A stretch of DNA of 64,000 bases from Aphidius gifuensis (Eukaryota; Arthropoda; Insecta; Hymenoptera; Braconidae). This document shows positions 36,642 to 48,426 of the stretch, piece by piece. Both the position numbers and the translations under genes were made by a program. The stretch covers positions 12,131,321-12,195,320 of the forward strand of contig NC_057792.1 of NCBI RefSeq assembly GCF_014905175.1. The letters are read 5' to 3'. Numbering within the stretch: position 1 is the first letter of the stretch; each line of letters opens with the position of its first letter. The notes beneath the pieces are model-generated. The model was not told the DNA's origin. It searched no databases and saw only the letters and a list, made by a program, of their open reading frames with translations.

Positions 36642-36710
36642 ACGTGAAGAAGGTGATCCTCCAAGACTTTAAAGGTGTCAATACTCGTGCAAGAATCACC
36701 TACTTCACGT
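36642..36710. repeat. Hairpin with 16 bp stem
   Basis: ACGTGAAGAAGGTGAT and ATCACCTACTTCACGT pair with one mismatch around a 37 nt loop. Confidence 0.6.
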
Positions 36711-36794
36711 TCTAGTTTTTTTTAATAGGGGCTATATAAATAATAAAAATGAATTGTTTTAAACAATTAAAGATAGTATTTTTTTTGAATCAAT

Positions 36795-36920
36795 TTTTCT
36801 CCTGATGATATATCTAAATATATTATGATATATCTAAATATACTATGATATCTAAATATATAATGATACATCTAAATATATTATGATGTATCTGAATATA
36901 TTGTGATATATCTAAAAATA
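36795..36920 (+). repeat. Minisatellite, about 20 bp unit
   Basis: Units of ATGATATATCTAAATATATT repeat about six times with small changes, followed by GATATATC/TTGATATC palindromic phrases to 37035. Confidence 0.75.
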
Positions 36921-37062
36921 TTATATCTTCTTTGATATTAAAAGATAGCGCCATAATCAATATATTTAGTTATTTCTCGATATATCTTGATATCAAGATA
37001 TCCTGTGATCTCTTGATATATTATTATATCTAAGAAGATTTTTTTATTTTTTTCCAGGAATT

Positions 37063-37197
37063 TAATAAATGATGTACCAAGTGGAAATCAAAATAACAAC
37101 AATATTGATCATATATAAACAACAGCAATCATAATAGAACAAATACATGGTGGTGGTGGTGGCGGCGATGATGCACCATCTTGTGTTTGTGGTTAAT
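37063..37197 (+). other. Possible decayed terminal exon (Asn/Gly-rich)
   Basis: After a good acceptor (TTTTTTTCCAG) one frame reads NDVPSGNQNNNNIDH, a stop, then IIIEQIHGGGGGGDDAPSC and a stop. The internal stop argues against a working exon. It could belong with the remnants at 33640-34075, which would place the LTR-like unit in an intron. This is weak. Confidence 0.22.
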
Positions 37198-37754
37198 TCG
37201 CTCATAAAAAAGATGTTGAAAAAAATCGATCAATAATTGACATTAAATTTTTTTAACATCAAATAAATCGTTATTTTTTTTTATTTTTTTTTTTTATTTA
37301 AGTATTGAGGAGATAGCTACTAAATTAAAATCAAATTTATTTCCATTATAATTCGTATTAATTTTATTTATATCAGGCTGTAACATGTCATCTAAAGTTG
37401 ATATATCGGGAAAGTATTGAAAGATCCTGACAAAAATCCTGAAGATAAAAGCAATTGAAAAAACTCAGTATTTCAAGAATATATATATATAAAATAAAAA
37501 ATACATAAATAGTAACAGAAGTGTTTGGCTGACTAGTTGTTCAATAAATAAGTATCTATATACAATTATATTCTGTTTTAAGTTTTTAAATTAGAATTTC
37601 ATTTAAATAGATCCTTAATATTATAACTAATCAACAAATTTAAAAATTTCTATCATAATTGATAATGAATTTTTTTTATGACATTTATTTATTATTTTTA
37701 TTGAACAAATATCTAATGTTTGTATCTAAGAAATTAAAAAAAACAAAAAAACAT

Positions 37755-37920
37755 TCGACTTAAAAAAAACAAAACTTTTGGAACATTTGTCTTTTGGGAA
37801 AAAAAAACTTTTGGAACATTTGTCTTTTGAAAAAAAAAACTTTTGCAACATTTGACCTTTGGAAAGAAAAACTTTTGGAACTTTTATATTTAGGACAAAA
37901 AAAATGGAACTTTTGGTTAC
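37755..37920 (+). repeat. Minisatellite, unit about 34 bp
   Basis: AAAACTTTTGGAACATTTGTCTTTTGG units, about five copies, each with a variable poly-A lead. Confidence 0.8.
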
Positions 37921-37929
37921 CTACCCTAA

Positions 37930-39118
37930 CGGTTTAAGAAACTTAATGCCTCCAGAGGAGTTATATTAGGATCGGGGTATGGAATATGACAGAAAATGTG
38001 TAGTTCTAGTCAGTGAACGTCGTGTATTCTTTGTTTTCGTCACATACGACGAAACATATTTTCATAGTAACGTACGAATTTCCGGAACGTTAATTTTTCA
38101 TAGTTTCTGACTCATTTTTCCGATTATTGCGTGGGTCAGGGTTAAGTAATGATAAAACCAGTGTTTAGAACGAATCTTAGCATCTATGAAGCTGATTAAC
38201 GTGATTTCTTTTTTTTCACTGTCAACAATGTAGCCACTTTATAGGATTTTAAAGTTTCGTCCAGTCGAATTAAAGAACAGAAACTCCCTAATAACTAACC
38301 GTCTAAGAACATCAAAGCTTCCAGAGAAGATAGAAGATATCAGGGTATGGAATATGATAGAAAATGTGTAGTTCTAGTCAATGAACGTCGTCCATTCTTT
38401 GTTATGGTCGTGATGCTTCCAAGCAAGTAATATTGGGATCTGTCGTATAAAATATGAAAGCAAACATCTAGTTCTAGTCAACGAACGTCGTGTATTCTTT
38501 GTCTTCGTCATACATACGTTTTCCATAGTAACGTACGAATTTCTGAAACGTTAATTTTCCATAGTTTCCGACTTCTTTTTCCGATTATTGCATGGGTCAG
38601 GGTCAAGTAATGATAAAACCCGTGTCTTAGAACGAATCTCAGCATCTATGGAGCTGGTTAACGTGATTTCTGTTTTTTCACTGTCACAAATCTAGCCACT
38701 TGACAGGATTTTTAAGTTTCGTCCAGTCGTACTAAAAAACAGAAACCACCTGATAACTAACCGTCTAAGAACATTAAAGCTTCCAGAGAAGTTATATTAG
38801 GATCGGGGTATGGAATATGACAGGAAATGTCTAGTTCCAGAGAATGAACGTCGTTTATTCTTTGTTATTGTCGTGATGCTTCCAAGCAAGTTATGTTCAG
38901 ATCTGTCGTATGAAATATGAAAGAAAACATCTAGTTCTAGTCAACGAACGTCGTGTATTCTTCGTTCTCGTCGTATGTTTTCCATAGTAACGTACGAATT
39001 TCTGAAACGTTAATTTTCCATAGTTTCCGACTTCTTTTTCCGATTATTGCATGGGTCAGGGTCAAGTAATGATAAAACCCGTGTCTTAGAACGAATCTTA
39101 GCATCCATGAAGCTATAG
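37930..39118 (-). repeat. Reverse-orientation outlier of the 360 bp satellite
   Basis: The reverse complement contains GAAGCTTT, CGACTGGACGAAACTT, GTGACAGTGAAAAAACAG-like sequence, CCCTGACCC-TGCAATAAT, GGAAAATTAACGTTTC, GTACGTTACTATGGAAAA and CAGATCCTAATATAACTT. These are the landmarks of the 13.9-24.1 kb monomer in the same order. About three diverged and partly truncated monomers are present. Confidence 0.8.
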
Positions 39119-39239
39119 AAAAAACATCAAAAACATAAATGAAATATGATAGAAAATGATAAATAATAAAATGAGGGAATCATTGTTGCTATAAACGTAA
39201 TTTTTAGCTCATTCTTCAGCTTCATGTTTTACTTAGTCA

Positions 39240-39370
39240 CCATTCGTACTTAGGATTTGACGGGCCATACGCTCAGCCATACGCTCAGCGGGAGTATTGA
39301 ATTTATCAACAAAAAAAAAGAAAGTCAGAGAGTTCATTCATAGCTCAAAAGCGACTCTAAAAAGACCGAT
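39240..39370 (-). repeat. Dispersed family member (as 2640-2800), reverse
   Basis: Contains TTCGTACTTAGGATTTGACGG, CATACGCTCAGC present twice in tandem, GGAGTATTGAATTTATCAAC and AAAGTCAGAGAGTTCATTCATAGCTCAAAAGCG, matching the reverse complement of 2660-2800 and 29850-29980. Confidence 0.55.
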
Positions 39371-39639
39371 AGTTTATTATTTTAACAACGAAAATTAAAA
39401 CATAATTTTTTTGGAAACATCAATTAATCTTTCCTTCAGCTACTGATTGTTTATGGGATTTTTAATTACACTTGAAATGATAAATATGACTGGTTGAATT
39501 TTTAGTTTGTTCAAATAATGTTCATAAAACATGTATTCGACGTAAAATTTTATTTGAATTATTAACAAATAATAAAAATTTTTTTTTTCATGAAGATATA
39601 TATTATAAAAGTTATAGGTATATATATTCATATATATTG

Positions 39640-40114
39640 TGTATCGCACCACGTATCCAAATATACCACGATAATTTCACAAGGGTTGTAAGGCTTTCGT
39701 TCGATACAGGGCTATCAAAAGATGTAGAGGATAGATTCTAACTTGAAATAATAGGAATAACACTCTAAATAAATCCAAACACTGTGGCTTAAATCTTATT
39801 AATATATTCACTTTATTATTTCACTAAAATTATTACATAATTCTAATCTTAGAATAGAGAGTGTTTTGAGAGGAGCGATGCGTCCTTTGGCACGCAAAAG
39901 TTGTGTATATGTGTTGCCTTGCTGATCATTGGATTTCAAATAGATACACGCTCCGTACCATGGTAGAAGTACTACAGGTATGGCAGTAGTCCATGCTTTT
40001 TTCGTCGCGTTCTGTGCAGCCTTATTTTTTCAACCAATCAACAACGCGCCATCGAGCTGTTTTGCTTTTCTTTCTAACACGCAATCTCTATTATAAGAGC
40101 CTCTCTCTCTAACA
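39640..40114 (-). repeat. BEL/Pao 3' LTR
   Basis: On the minus strand it starts TGTTAGAGAGAGAGGC (40114) and ends GGTGCGATACA (39640), so it has TG..CA ends. The first 200 bp on the plus-strand side match 43434-43645 closely. The right edge is inferred from the TGTT start. Confidence 0.65.
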
Positions 40115-40546
40115 TACTGTTTTGACAACTATTTTTTATATTGTTGTAAATACTAATAAATATATGTGGAGCATGTTTATAAAAAATCAGAAAAATAAAA
40201 AAACCAAGACAGTTCAACAAATAAATTATAATATTTTCATTATTGTTGTTTTTTTTATGCCACAAACAATGGAGGTTGTGTTGTATTTATTATACTTGGA
40301 TTTATTTATTTAATATAAATAATTAATTTTTATTTTTGATGTATGTGAATCATTATAAAATATACCAAATCTAGTTGAATAAGTATGATAACTTTTGAAA
40401 AATTTAAAAAAAACTTGAAAATTTTCTTAACAAATTTGTATCGCGCGCGCATAAAGTCTTCCATTTTTGCGGCGAGAAGGCGACCTTTTAATTGGTCGAT
40501 TCACAGCGGCCAAACCAGGCTGCGCACTGCCATACCTGTAGTATTT

Positions 40547-42428
40547 CTACCATGCTCCGTACGCCTTTTCACTAGTGTCACAAAAACCACGTAATTGTAA
40601 ATTTATTATGTTCTTTAAAATAATATGTCTATTAAAAGATAATTCATTTAACATTTGTAATTGGTTGTAAAATGTCAACCATTGAGTTTGTATCGGAAGT
40701 GAGACTGGGTCATCCCATTCACTATGTATATTCCACAGCTGTTGCATAATCATTTTTGCTATCATTACAACAGGACCAAAAAGTCCAAGTGGATCAAATT
40801 TCAGAGAAAATTTTTCTTTTTGTTATTTCTTTAAAGACAATTGTTTTAACAGTTTAATTGTGTCAGTATTGGATTTCCAGTAAATTCCAAGTGTTTTTAT
40901 TGCACGAGAATCTTCTAATTGTAATTGTAAATTTTTATAAGACTCAGGTAAGCCTTCTTATAATTTGGGTTCATTTGAAGCCCATTTGCGTATGTTCAAC
41001 ATACCTCTTTTCAGCAGAGGGATTAATTCATTTCTCAATTTGAATGCTTCTTCTATGTTTTGTGTACCAGCCCATCTACATAAAGATCTCTTTTTAATAT
41101 CTCTGATGCAAAAAAAAATTCTTCTTTTTCATCCTCCGCTAATTGATGTAAACAACGTATAGCTAAAAAGGGTGATGGAGCTAGACCAAAGGTCACAGTA
41201 TTGAGCATATATGTTTTGATAATACCACTTGAATCTCTCCATAGGATTCGTTGATATTTTCTATCTTCTGGGCGTACCAGAAATTGTCTGTACATTTTTT
41301 CTATATCACCAGTTAGATTATTGATGAATTCTAAAGCGAAGTAATAAAGAAAAAATGTCTGCTTGTATTGTTGGACCAACTCGTAATATATCATTAAGCG
41401 TGTGGCGATTGTTATCTTTTGCTGACTCATCAAATACCACACGTACTTTAGTCGTTTGACTATCTTCTTTGGTTACTGCATGATGAGGAAGATAGAAACC
41501 ATCTTTGGTTAGATTTTTGTCTAATATCTGAGACATATGTCCTAAGTCAAGATATTCTTGTAGTACAGCTTCATATTGTATCTTTAACATAGGATTAGTT
41601 TGAAGTTTTTTCTCTAGAGAATTTAATCTTTTTATTGCTATAGACCGAGTCTCTCCTAATTGATTGACTGGTTGTTCAAATAGTAGTGCGACAATGTATC
41701 ATCCTACCTCATTTCTTGTGACATGTTGAAAAAACCGTTCTTCACATGCTAATTCATCTGCTGTGAGATGACAAACATCTTTTACTTCTTCAATTTCCCA
41801 AAATATTGAGAAATCAAAGTGCATGTCTGATGCCATGTGGCAAGACACTTGTTGTGATGGGACCTTTGTAGGTGCACTCCCCCCGATGACCCATCCAAAT
41901 TTAGTTCTTTGTAAGAATAAATCAGGGCCACCAGATTTAGACAAATCTATTTGTCCTTGTGTAAATAATGACATGGTAACACCTGCTCCCAATAAAATAT
42001 CAACTGAAGCAGGTTGATGAAAATTAGGGTCTGCTAATTTCATTGTATTAGGAATTTTAATTAATTATATCAGATCAGGTATATTTTCTGAAATTCTTGG
42101 AACTGTCAGAAAACTCAGTGTTCTTTCATATTTTGTGTGACAAGATTGAATTGTGGTTTTTACAACATGTTTAGAAATTGTTGAAGCTGAACGCACCAAT
42201 TGAGATTGAACATTTCTTTTTATTTAATTTAAGTTTACTTGCCATACTTTCAGTTATAAAATTTGCAGTTAAGCACGTATCAAGAAGACATCGACATTGT
42301 ATTTTTTCTTTGTCAGTATTGAATACATTATTGAGTGCTGAGACGACTAATACACTTGTTGTTGAGTTGACTACAAATGCTATAGGTCGTCCTGGATGTA
42401 TGCTGTAGTCATATTTCTTTATTTTCAT
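40547..42428 (-). pseudogene. BEL/Pao pol remnant (protease, reverse transcriptase, start of RNase H)
   Basis: In order on the minus strand, the protease start (42428-42171) carries the motif LLDTCLTANFITE. The protease/linker block (42043-41699) carries LLGAGVTMSLFTQGQI and KFGWVIGG. The reverse transcriptase blocks (41590-41053) carry PHHAVTKED, KVRVVFDESAK, LNDILRVGP and DIEKMYRQF. The tail (40765-40547) carries LRGFCDTSEKAYGA, the start of RNase H. Frames change several times and stops intervene. The catalytic motif that should read YVDD reads YVDG (about 41070), losing one metal-binding Asp. The sequence ends abruptly after AYGA. Confidence 0.8.
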
Positions 42429-42474
42429 CGGTTGCTGGAACAGATGATGTGTTGGCCTGGTTGGACTCAGTGGT

Positions 42475-43045
42475 CATTGGCCGATGCAAGAATGTATGGT
42501 TTCTTCTGTCGCAGGTACGACACCCCATTGAACTGCAATCTTTGACCCCGTGTCCCTTTTTCAGGCAATTCAAGCATAATGAGGCCTTGACTGCAGCCTT
42601 ATTTTTTTTTCAAAAAATGAATTGACGCATAGAAGGACGTCGGAGTTAACTTGATGAAACTTAGAAAAAATAAGAAGTCCTGTGGTCTAGTGGTCGAGGC
42701 GTTTGCCCGGAAAGCAAAAGCCCCGGGTTCGATTCCCGGCAAGGGAACTTCGTTATTTTTTCTAAGTTTCTGGTTTTTTTTTCAAAAAATGAATTGACGC
42801 ATAGAACGACGTCGGAGTTAACTTGATGAAACTTAGAAAAATAAGGAGTCCTGTGGTCTAGTGGTCGACGCGTTTGCCCGGAAAGCAAGCCCCGGGTTCG
42901 ATTCCCGGCAAGGGAACTTCGTTATTTGTTCTAAGTTTCTGGTTTTTTCTTCTTGTGTAAAACCTTTGAATATCTCACAACTATATATAGAATGTGTCTC
43001 AGAACATATTAGGCAGACACGTGTAGTAGTTGTTGTCAACAATAT
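42475..43045 (-). pseudogene. BEL/Pao gag C-terminal zinc knuckles, split by SINEs
   Basis: Minus strand 43042-42960 carries a CX2CX4HX4C-type knuckle (CLICSETHSIYSC) and EIFKGFT. After the SINE pair, 42600-42478 carries a second knuckle (CLNCLKKGHGVKDC) and a CRTCDRRNHTFLH motif. This paired arrangement is typical of BEL/Pao Gag. The part of gag towards the 5' LTR (43045-43430) is present only as decayed sequence. Confidence 0.75.
42605..42945 (+). mobile_element. Tandem pair of tRNA-derived SINE-like units
   Basis: Two units 171 bp apart carry tRNA-like bodies at 42678-42746 and 42849-42915. Each has TGTGGTCTAGTGG (A box), GGTTCGATTCC (B box) and an acceptor pair TCCTGTG/CAAGGGA with one mismatch. 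The flank AATTGACGCATAGAA-GACGTCGGAG precedes and TCTAAGTTTCTGG follows each body. Pol III promoter elements look intact. The tRNA of origin is unclear; a seven-base loop GCCCGGA would give a CCG anticodon but lacks the usual U33. A third copy is at 8255-8490 on the other strand. Confidence 0.7.
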
Positions 43046-43433
43046 TCCACCCTTTTTAACTTGGGTTTTTTCACTCTTTGTATCATTTGATTTTTCTTCT
43101 TGTGTAAAAAAATCTGAGCAAATAGAACGTTGTTCTAAATAATTTAATCAATCAGTGTACTTTCGTACTGCACGTGAGTTTATAGTCATTTCCCAGTGAC
43201 AAATTGTATTATTATTATTTAATTTAGACAGAATCAGATCTGTCAAAGGAAGAACTCAAGCATGAATCATAAACTTTAGATTTTTCAGAGCTCCTAAGTG
43301 TTGTCTAAATGTGTAAACTAACTCACCAATTGCTGCTGGAGTATCGTTTTACCTTCTTACTTTATGGTAACTATTTCGACTTATGTCGCAGGTAAAAATT
43401 CACTTGGTGAATCCGGCTGGAAGGACCAAAAAA

Positions 43434-43645
43434 TGTATCGCACCACGTATCCAAATATACCACGATAATTTCACAAGGGTTGTAAGGCCTTATGTTTGAT
43501 ACAGGGCTATCAAAGGATGTGGAGGATAGGCTGTAACTTGAAATAATAGGAATAACACTTTAAATAAATCCAAACACTGTGGCTTAACTTCTATTAATAT
43601 ATTCACTTTATTATTTCACTAAAATTATAATTAATTGCATTATAT
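43434..43645 (-). repeat. BEL/Pao 5' LTR, truncated
   Basis: Starts TGTATCGCACCACGTATCC and matches 39640-39845 with scattered substitutions until TTTCACTAAAATTATA, then diverges. Immediately inside the element (43421-43433) the minus strand reads TTTTTGGTCCTTCCAGCC, a BEL-like leader. Confidence 0.7.
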
Positions 43646-44555
43646 ATTGTTTATTGTCATGAACAGACACTACTATTTTATATTGTAAGTATAAAGAAAT
43701 CCCGTTGTACGCGAATCAATATTAATTAGAGATGTAACGTAAACGAGCGTTGAACAGCAACTGTTTTCTCAGTTTGTTGAAAATTGTTAAGTCCAAAAAA
43801 TGGGTGTGTACTTAGTTAAAAAATTACTTTTAATTGGTCAAAAATTAGTTCAAGAGAGGGTAAAAAACTAGGTGTAGGTGGTGGGATTTTTAGACATAAA
43901 ATTGGGCCTTGTGTGGTCCAAAGGGTGGCATAAAAGTACCATGTGTAAACACAAAATATAAATTTTACGACCGGAAAGTGCAAGACGTTTTCATGAATTT
44001 ATTTTATTTTAAATGTTTAAAAATTTACTTTTTTATTGTCTATTTTACGATTATTCTGTGTATCGAAAATACGTTAGTACAGTTGTTTGACAGATGTGAG
44101 ATTTTCTCTAATTTCTGACAAATAATGTTTAAAAAAAATATGTTATAATATTACCAAAAAGAAACTTGAGTTTATGGTTTTATTTGTTACGTGATTTTTA
44201 CTCAAAAAATCTATGCCTAGTTGACCATGTGTGGGAATATTCGAGTTTGTTAAAAGCTATAAAAAGAGTACATGAATTAAATCGTTGTTTAAAAATATTT
44301 TAGAAAAAATATAACCCAAAATTGTTAGTCTCATGTTATTTGAAATTGTATGATCTCACGATCTAGCCATAAAAAACAGAGTAATGTTTAAAACTTATTA
44401 ACTTATTGTATTTTGTTTAAAAAATAAAAAGAATAAAAATCTGGCCAGTCTAAGACCGACAGACATGTGGTTCGACCCAGAACATATTGCAATTCATTAA
44501 ATGTCAATAATTTTTTTTCTTATTTTTTTTTTCTCTTATTATATTTTCAGGTTTT
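43646..44555. other. Non-coding stretch
   Basis: AT-rich, no supported gene. The 69-codon plus frame 43909-44118 begins with a Cys/Gly/Lys run (CGPKGGIKVPC) but is otherwise hydrophobic and unsupported. Confidence 0.4.
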
Positions 44556-44559
44556 TTAG

Positions 44560-46149
44560 GGTCTTTAATAATTATTTTAGAAAAATAATTTTCAAAAAAT
44601 TCTTTCCTTCGTGTGATAAATATTTCAGCAAACTTTGCACATCTTTCAATTTCTCTTTGGTGATACCAATTGGTTGAGCAAGTGGTGCATCTAATAAAAG
44701 TTTAAACGTAATTCCTTTATCATAAATATCGTAATTTTTGGTATTGAATTTGCGTCATAACTATGATAAACATCCATTTGCGAAATATTTTATTATACTT
44801 GCACTTCTTACATGAATTATTGATTTTGGTGAGTTTAATTTGTCTGGTAATATTGTTTCAAAGTCTCTGACTATCATATCCTCATCTTTGATTATAATGA
44901 ATGGTGGACTTCTTGAATCTTTCATAATATTTATATAATCTTGTTCTGTGTCTTGTTCTATCTTTTCTATTTTTTTTTTTCTGGCCATACATACCGAAAT
45001 TACGATCACAAGAACAATATGAATGGCCACGAACTGGATATAGATGAGTAATTTCAATTTCTAGTTTTCTTGACAATAATGACAAAAATGATTATACTGA
45101 ATAATTTTTATTTTGGCCACTACAGCCATCTAATAGTAAATATATTTTATTATAAGTATTTAATTTTAATTCCCTGTCAATTTCGTCATATAAAAAATTA
45201 CATACGGTATTAGCACCTTTTTTGAAATTACCTTCTAGAAACAAGTACATATAACTGTTTTTATAACCGAAGACATTTATATTAAGAACATGAAGCCAGA
45301 GAAGCCGCTTGTAAAATTGTTCAGACACAGGAATTTTTGGCAATGGCAAATTTTGCCCAAAATCAAATTCCATGCACAAAACATTTTCTTCGTTCATCAT
45401 TTTGTTTTTCAATTCTTTATGATGTTGAACATTCATTTTATGATTAATTAATTCATCATTTGCTTCTATTTTACCTTCATTTTCATAACAAAAATCACAC
45501 ACATCTGTGTGTTGTTTTATAAAAGTAAAATTTAAATTATGATTAAAGTATTTTGAGTATGTTGATTCTGAGAGTGGAGTAGTTTCATTACCAGTTGATG
45601 CATAATAATCGTTGAATAATTTATATAAGTTTGTTAAAGTTATATCTGGATGATCGAAAGTGAGCAAATTACATTTTTCCAAACTATAATGAGATTGCGA
45701 GTGTGGTAATGATAGACAATGTATTTTAATCAATTTTGTTATTTCATTTATTAATTTTAATTCATGTTGTAAATGTGTACCACGGTTATCTTCTAATGGT
45801 TGATTATCTATCAATTTTTTTCTCAGAGTTGCAAATCTTACTCTATTTATTTGTAACAAATTACACAAAAACATTTGGCAAACTTGACAACGAATATATA
45901 TTATATATTACTGAAAGTAATAATTCCACGATATAAGTTTCATGTTCTTTAAATTATCATCAACTGGAGGATTTTTCAATATTATGAAGCCCCCATTGAG
46001 CGTGAGCCCAAACATTATCAAAAAACATTTTTTGATATGAAGTTTTAATTTTCTCGAAACATTTTTTTAGGCCACAAGATTTTACTTAATTAAATTCTTT
46101 ATTTTCTGTAATTATACTCGAAACATTTGAATACTGTTGTCCCTGTTCG

Positions 46150-46180
<31 letters not shown>

Positions 46181-46314
46181 GAATTAAAAGTCTAGAATAT
46201 ATTCCACTCAATAAAAGTTACCTGATTTTTAGCTTTTTTACTCTTATTTCTTTGCCAATTACTCTCATTTCTATTTCTTTTGCGAGTTAAAGAAATTGCA
46301 CCTTTATTTGACAT
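44560..46314 (-). pseudogene. Transposase-like (DUF7869-type) gene, broken
   Basis: The best part, 45874-45092, reads DVCDFCYENEGK, EFDFGQNLPLPKIPVSE, FYKRLLWLHVLN, KKGANTVCNFLYDEI and LLLDGCSGQNKNYS. This is the pattern of an insect-expanded family of transposon-like proteins (DUF7869). The protein continues in another frame (45085-44761) as LYPVRGHSYCSCDRNFG, after a break near 45090. A likely first exon is 46314-46222 (MSNKGAISLTRKRNRNES..., donor CAG/GTAAC). It is followed in phase by a second at 46142-45960 that has an in-frame stop but carries CGLKKCFEKI. The three damaging changes make it a pseudogene. Family name is from memory of the motif. Confidence 0.6.
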
Positions 46315-46319
46315 TTTTT

Positions 46320-47455
46320 TAAATTTATTTTTCAACTATCAATAAATTAAAACTTACAAATTCGTGTACTTAATAATTTTGAACCCAAAATATTAATTTT
46401 TTAGTGAATGAAGTTAAGACTACCAGATATTTCGACTACCAGATGAATATTCACATAATAACTGACTGATATGTGTTGATACATGAAAAATATAATAAAA
46501 CACAAAACAAATAAAAAACAAAAGAAAAACAGTAACAAAACCCATTTTTACATTATCATGTTTATCCTACTTATTTTGTGTGATATGCATTTTTAAACAA
46601 TAATATATATTAAATATTGTGGATAAATAAATGTATTTATTAAAAAACAATTAAAAAACAAAATTGGTTTCACTTACCGCAAATAGTTTATATCATATAA
46701 TAAAAATTATCATCGTAAGTATATATATATATAATATATATATACAAGTGCGCGAAGCATAGGCTGCACCAACGCACGATACAACTTGAACGACAGCGCG
46801 CGATTTGTTTATAAATTAATGTCTCACTAAATAATTAATGAACGAAGCTGAAAATTTAGAAATAACTTTTTGTTATAACGTTGAATTATATTGCCACTGA
46901 TAAGTTTCTTAATTCATAAATTTTTCCGACTCTTTTCTCTTTCAGTCGATAACGGTAATTTTTCATGGACATCAACCAATAAATAAAAAAAATTAAATAA
47001 TATAAATCAATAATTTTTTTTCTTCCTATTGTCATTGCTACATTGTAATAAAGCTATATTTAAAATTTCAGTCCGATTCAATAATTTTTCAATAAGTTAT
47101 CATGATATCAACATACCAAAAAAAATTCAATTTAAAAAAAGCCGTTTTAATTTTTTTTAACGTTAAATAATTATAATTAAAAAAAGTTTATTTGAAAAGA
47201 AAAATGTAATTTTTAATTCTATATATGATTGTATTTTTTTTTTTTATTTTTTTTATTTTCCATACTTTTCATACGAGCAACGTCGCTTTTTCTTGGGCTT
47301 CGAGCGCTCAACGTGTTATTGCATCCGGACCCTCAATTTGTAATATTTGCTGTCAAATATTGTATTGTCAAATCACATTGTTAAATAAATATAGTTAATC
47401 GTTATTATTGAAAAAATATCATCAACAACATTACTATTTTCTTCTCTTGCTAAGT
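46320..47455. other. Non-coding AT-rich spacer
   Basis: No gene. A short GC-richer patch lies at 46750-46805 (GTGCGCGAAGCATAGG...ACAGCGCGCG) next to a (TA)n run. The end of this stretch (about 47280-47455) may include part of the gypsy 5' LTR, but no second copy exists to define it. Confidence 0.4.
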
Positions 47456-47636
47456 CTTACTAAGTCTTCTCCTACTACGCTGTGGACATGATCTGTTAAC
47501 CGAAAGGTTAGGGTCGAATTTTACGATACAATTATTACGGGTACTTCGGACATAACAATAATAATGAATCGTAAAAACTTTAAACAATTTTGCTAATAAC
47601 TCAAATAATGAAATATCAAAAATAAATCAATTTAAA

Positions 47637-47996
47637 ATGAATAAACCAATCATTACCATAAATGCAACAAATTTTAATGCTATCCCCTATATAGAAATTA
47701 AGCTGAATAATGGTAAAGACAAAGTCAAAATGATGTTAGATTCGGGAGCAACCCCAAATCTTTTAAAAAAATATCAGGCATCAGGCCTAGAAATTAATGA
47801 AAGTGAAATAGAAACTTTACAAGGCATATCGGAGGGTCCTACAAATACTTTGGGTAATGCCAAGATTAAAATTTCGGGGGAAGAAATAATCTGTTTAATC
47901 ATACCCGATAAAGTGCCTATCAATTGTGCTCGAATCAACGAGCACAATTATAAATTTTGGAAAAACATGTATTGGAAATTAGTGATAATTTCGTAG
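47637..47996 (+). pseudogene. Gypsy aspartic protease segment
   Basis: Retropepsin-like, with the active-site motif MLDSGATPNLL at about residues 33-43 and a downstream flap-type region. It reads IPYIEIKLNNGKDKVKMM before the active site, typical of insect gypsy elements. The frame closes at 47996 and the linker (48203-48430) is in another frame. Confidence 0.75.
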
Positions 47997-48426
47997 TTTT
48001 CGAAAACCCAAAAATTGAGGGATTTATGAGAATTCCACCAAACAGTCGCAAAGTATGCTCGGCTTTGATAATTAATAATGATAAAAAAGGGGCTACTTGG
48101 AACAACTGAATTTGGGTAAAGGTAATTATTGCAGGAGAATGTCTGGTAAAGAATATTAAAGGTAGAGCATGCTTCCACATTTATAATACGAATAGTAATG
48201 AAATGGATATTAAAAAACCGAAAATAAAAATGGTCGATTTTAAAATTATTAATGAAAATTCTTTGTGTGAGAATGTAAATGAAAAATTAAAGAAAAATTC
48301 TTTGTGTAAGAATGTTAATGAGAAACTAAATGAAATTAAATCATGTAACCCATATAATAAAAAAGCATTTAATATTATTAAAAAGAAAATAATGAACCAA
48401 ACTGGGGAAGAAATTTTAATTCCGAG

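Larger units (their letters stand above)
39640..43645 (-). mobile_element. Decayed BEL/Pao LTR retrotransposon
   Basis: Two related LTR-like copies (39640-40114 and 43434-43645, sharing about 200 bp from TGTATCGCACCACG) bracket minus-strand gag zinc-knuckle, aspartic protease and reverse transcriptase segments of BEL/Pao type. The interior is only about 3.3 kb against the 6 kb or so normal for BEL/Pao. The integrase and most of the RNase H are gone, and the 5' (right-hand) LTR is cut short. A tRNA-derived SINE pair sits inside gag. Confidence 0.8.

Noticed and set aside
42661..43042. Minus-strand frames reading CRESNPGLLLSGQ
   Set aside because: Translation of the reverse strand of the tRNA-like SINE body, a well-known artefact; only the gag knuckle part beyond 42960 is real.
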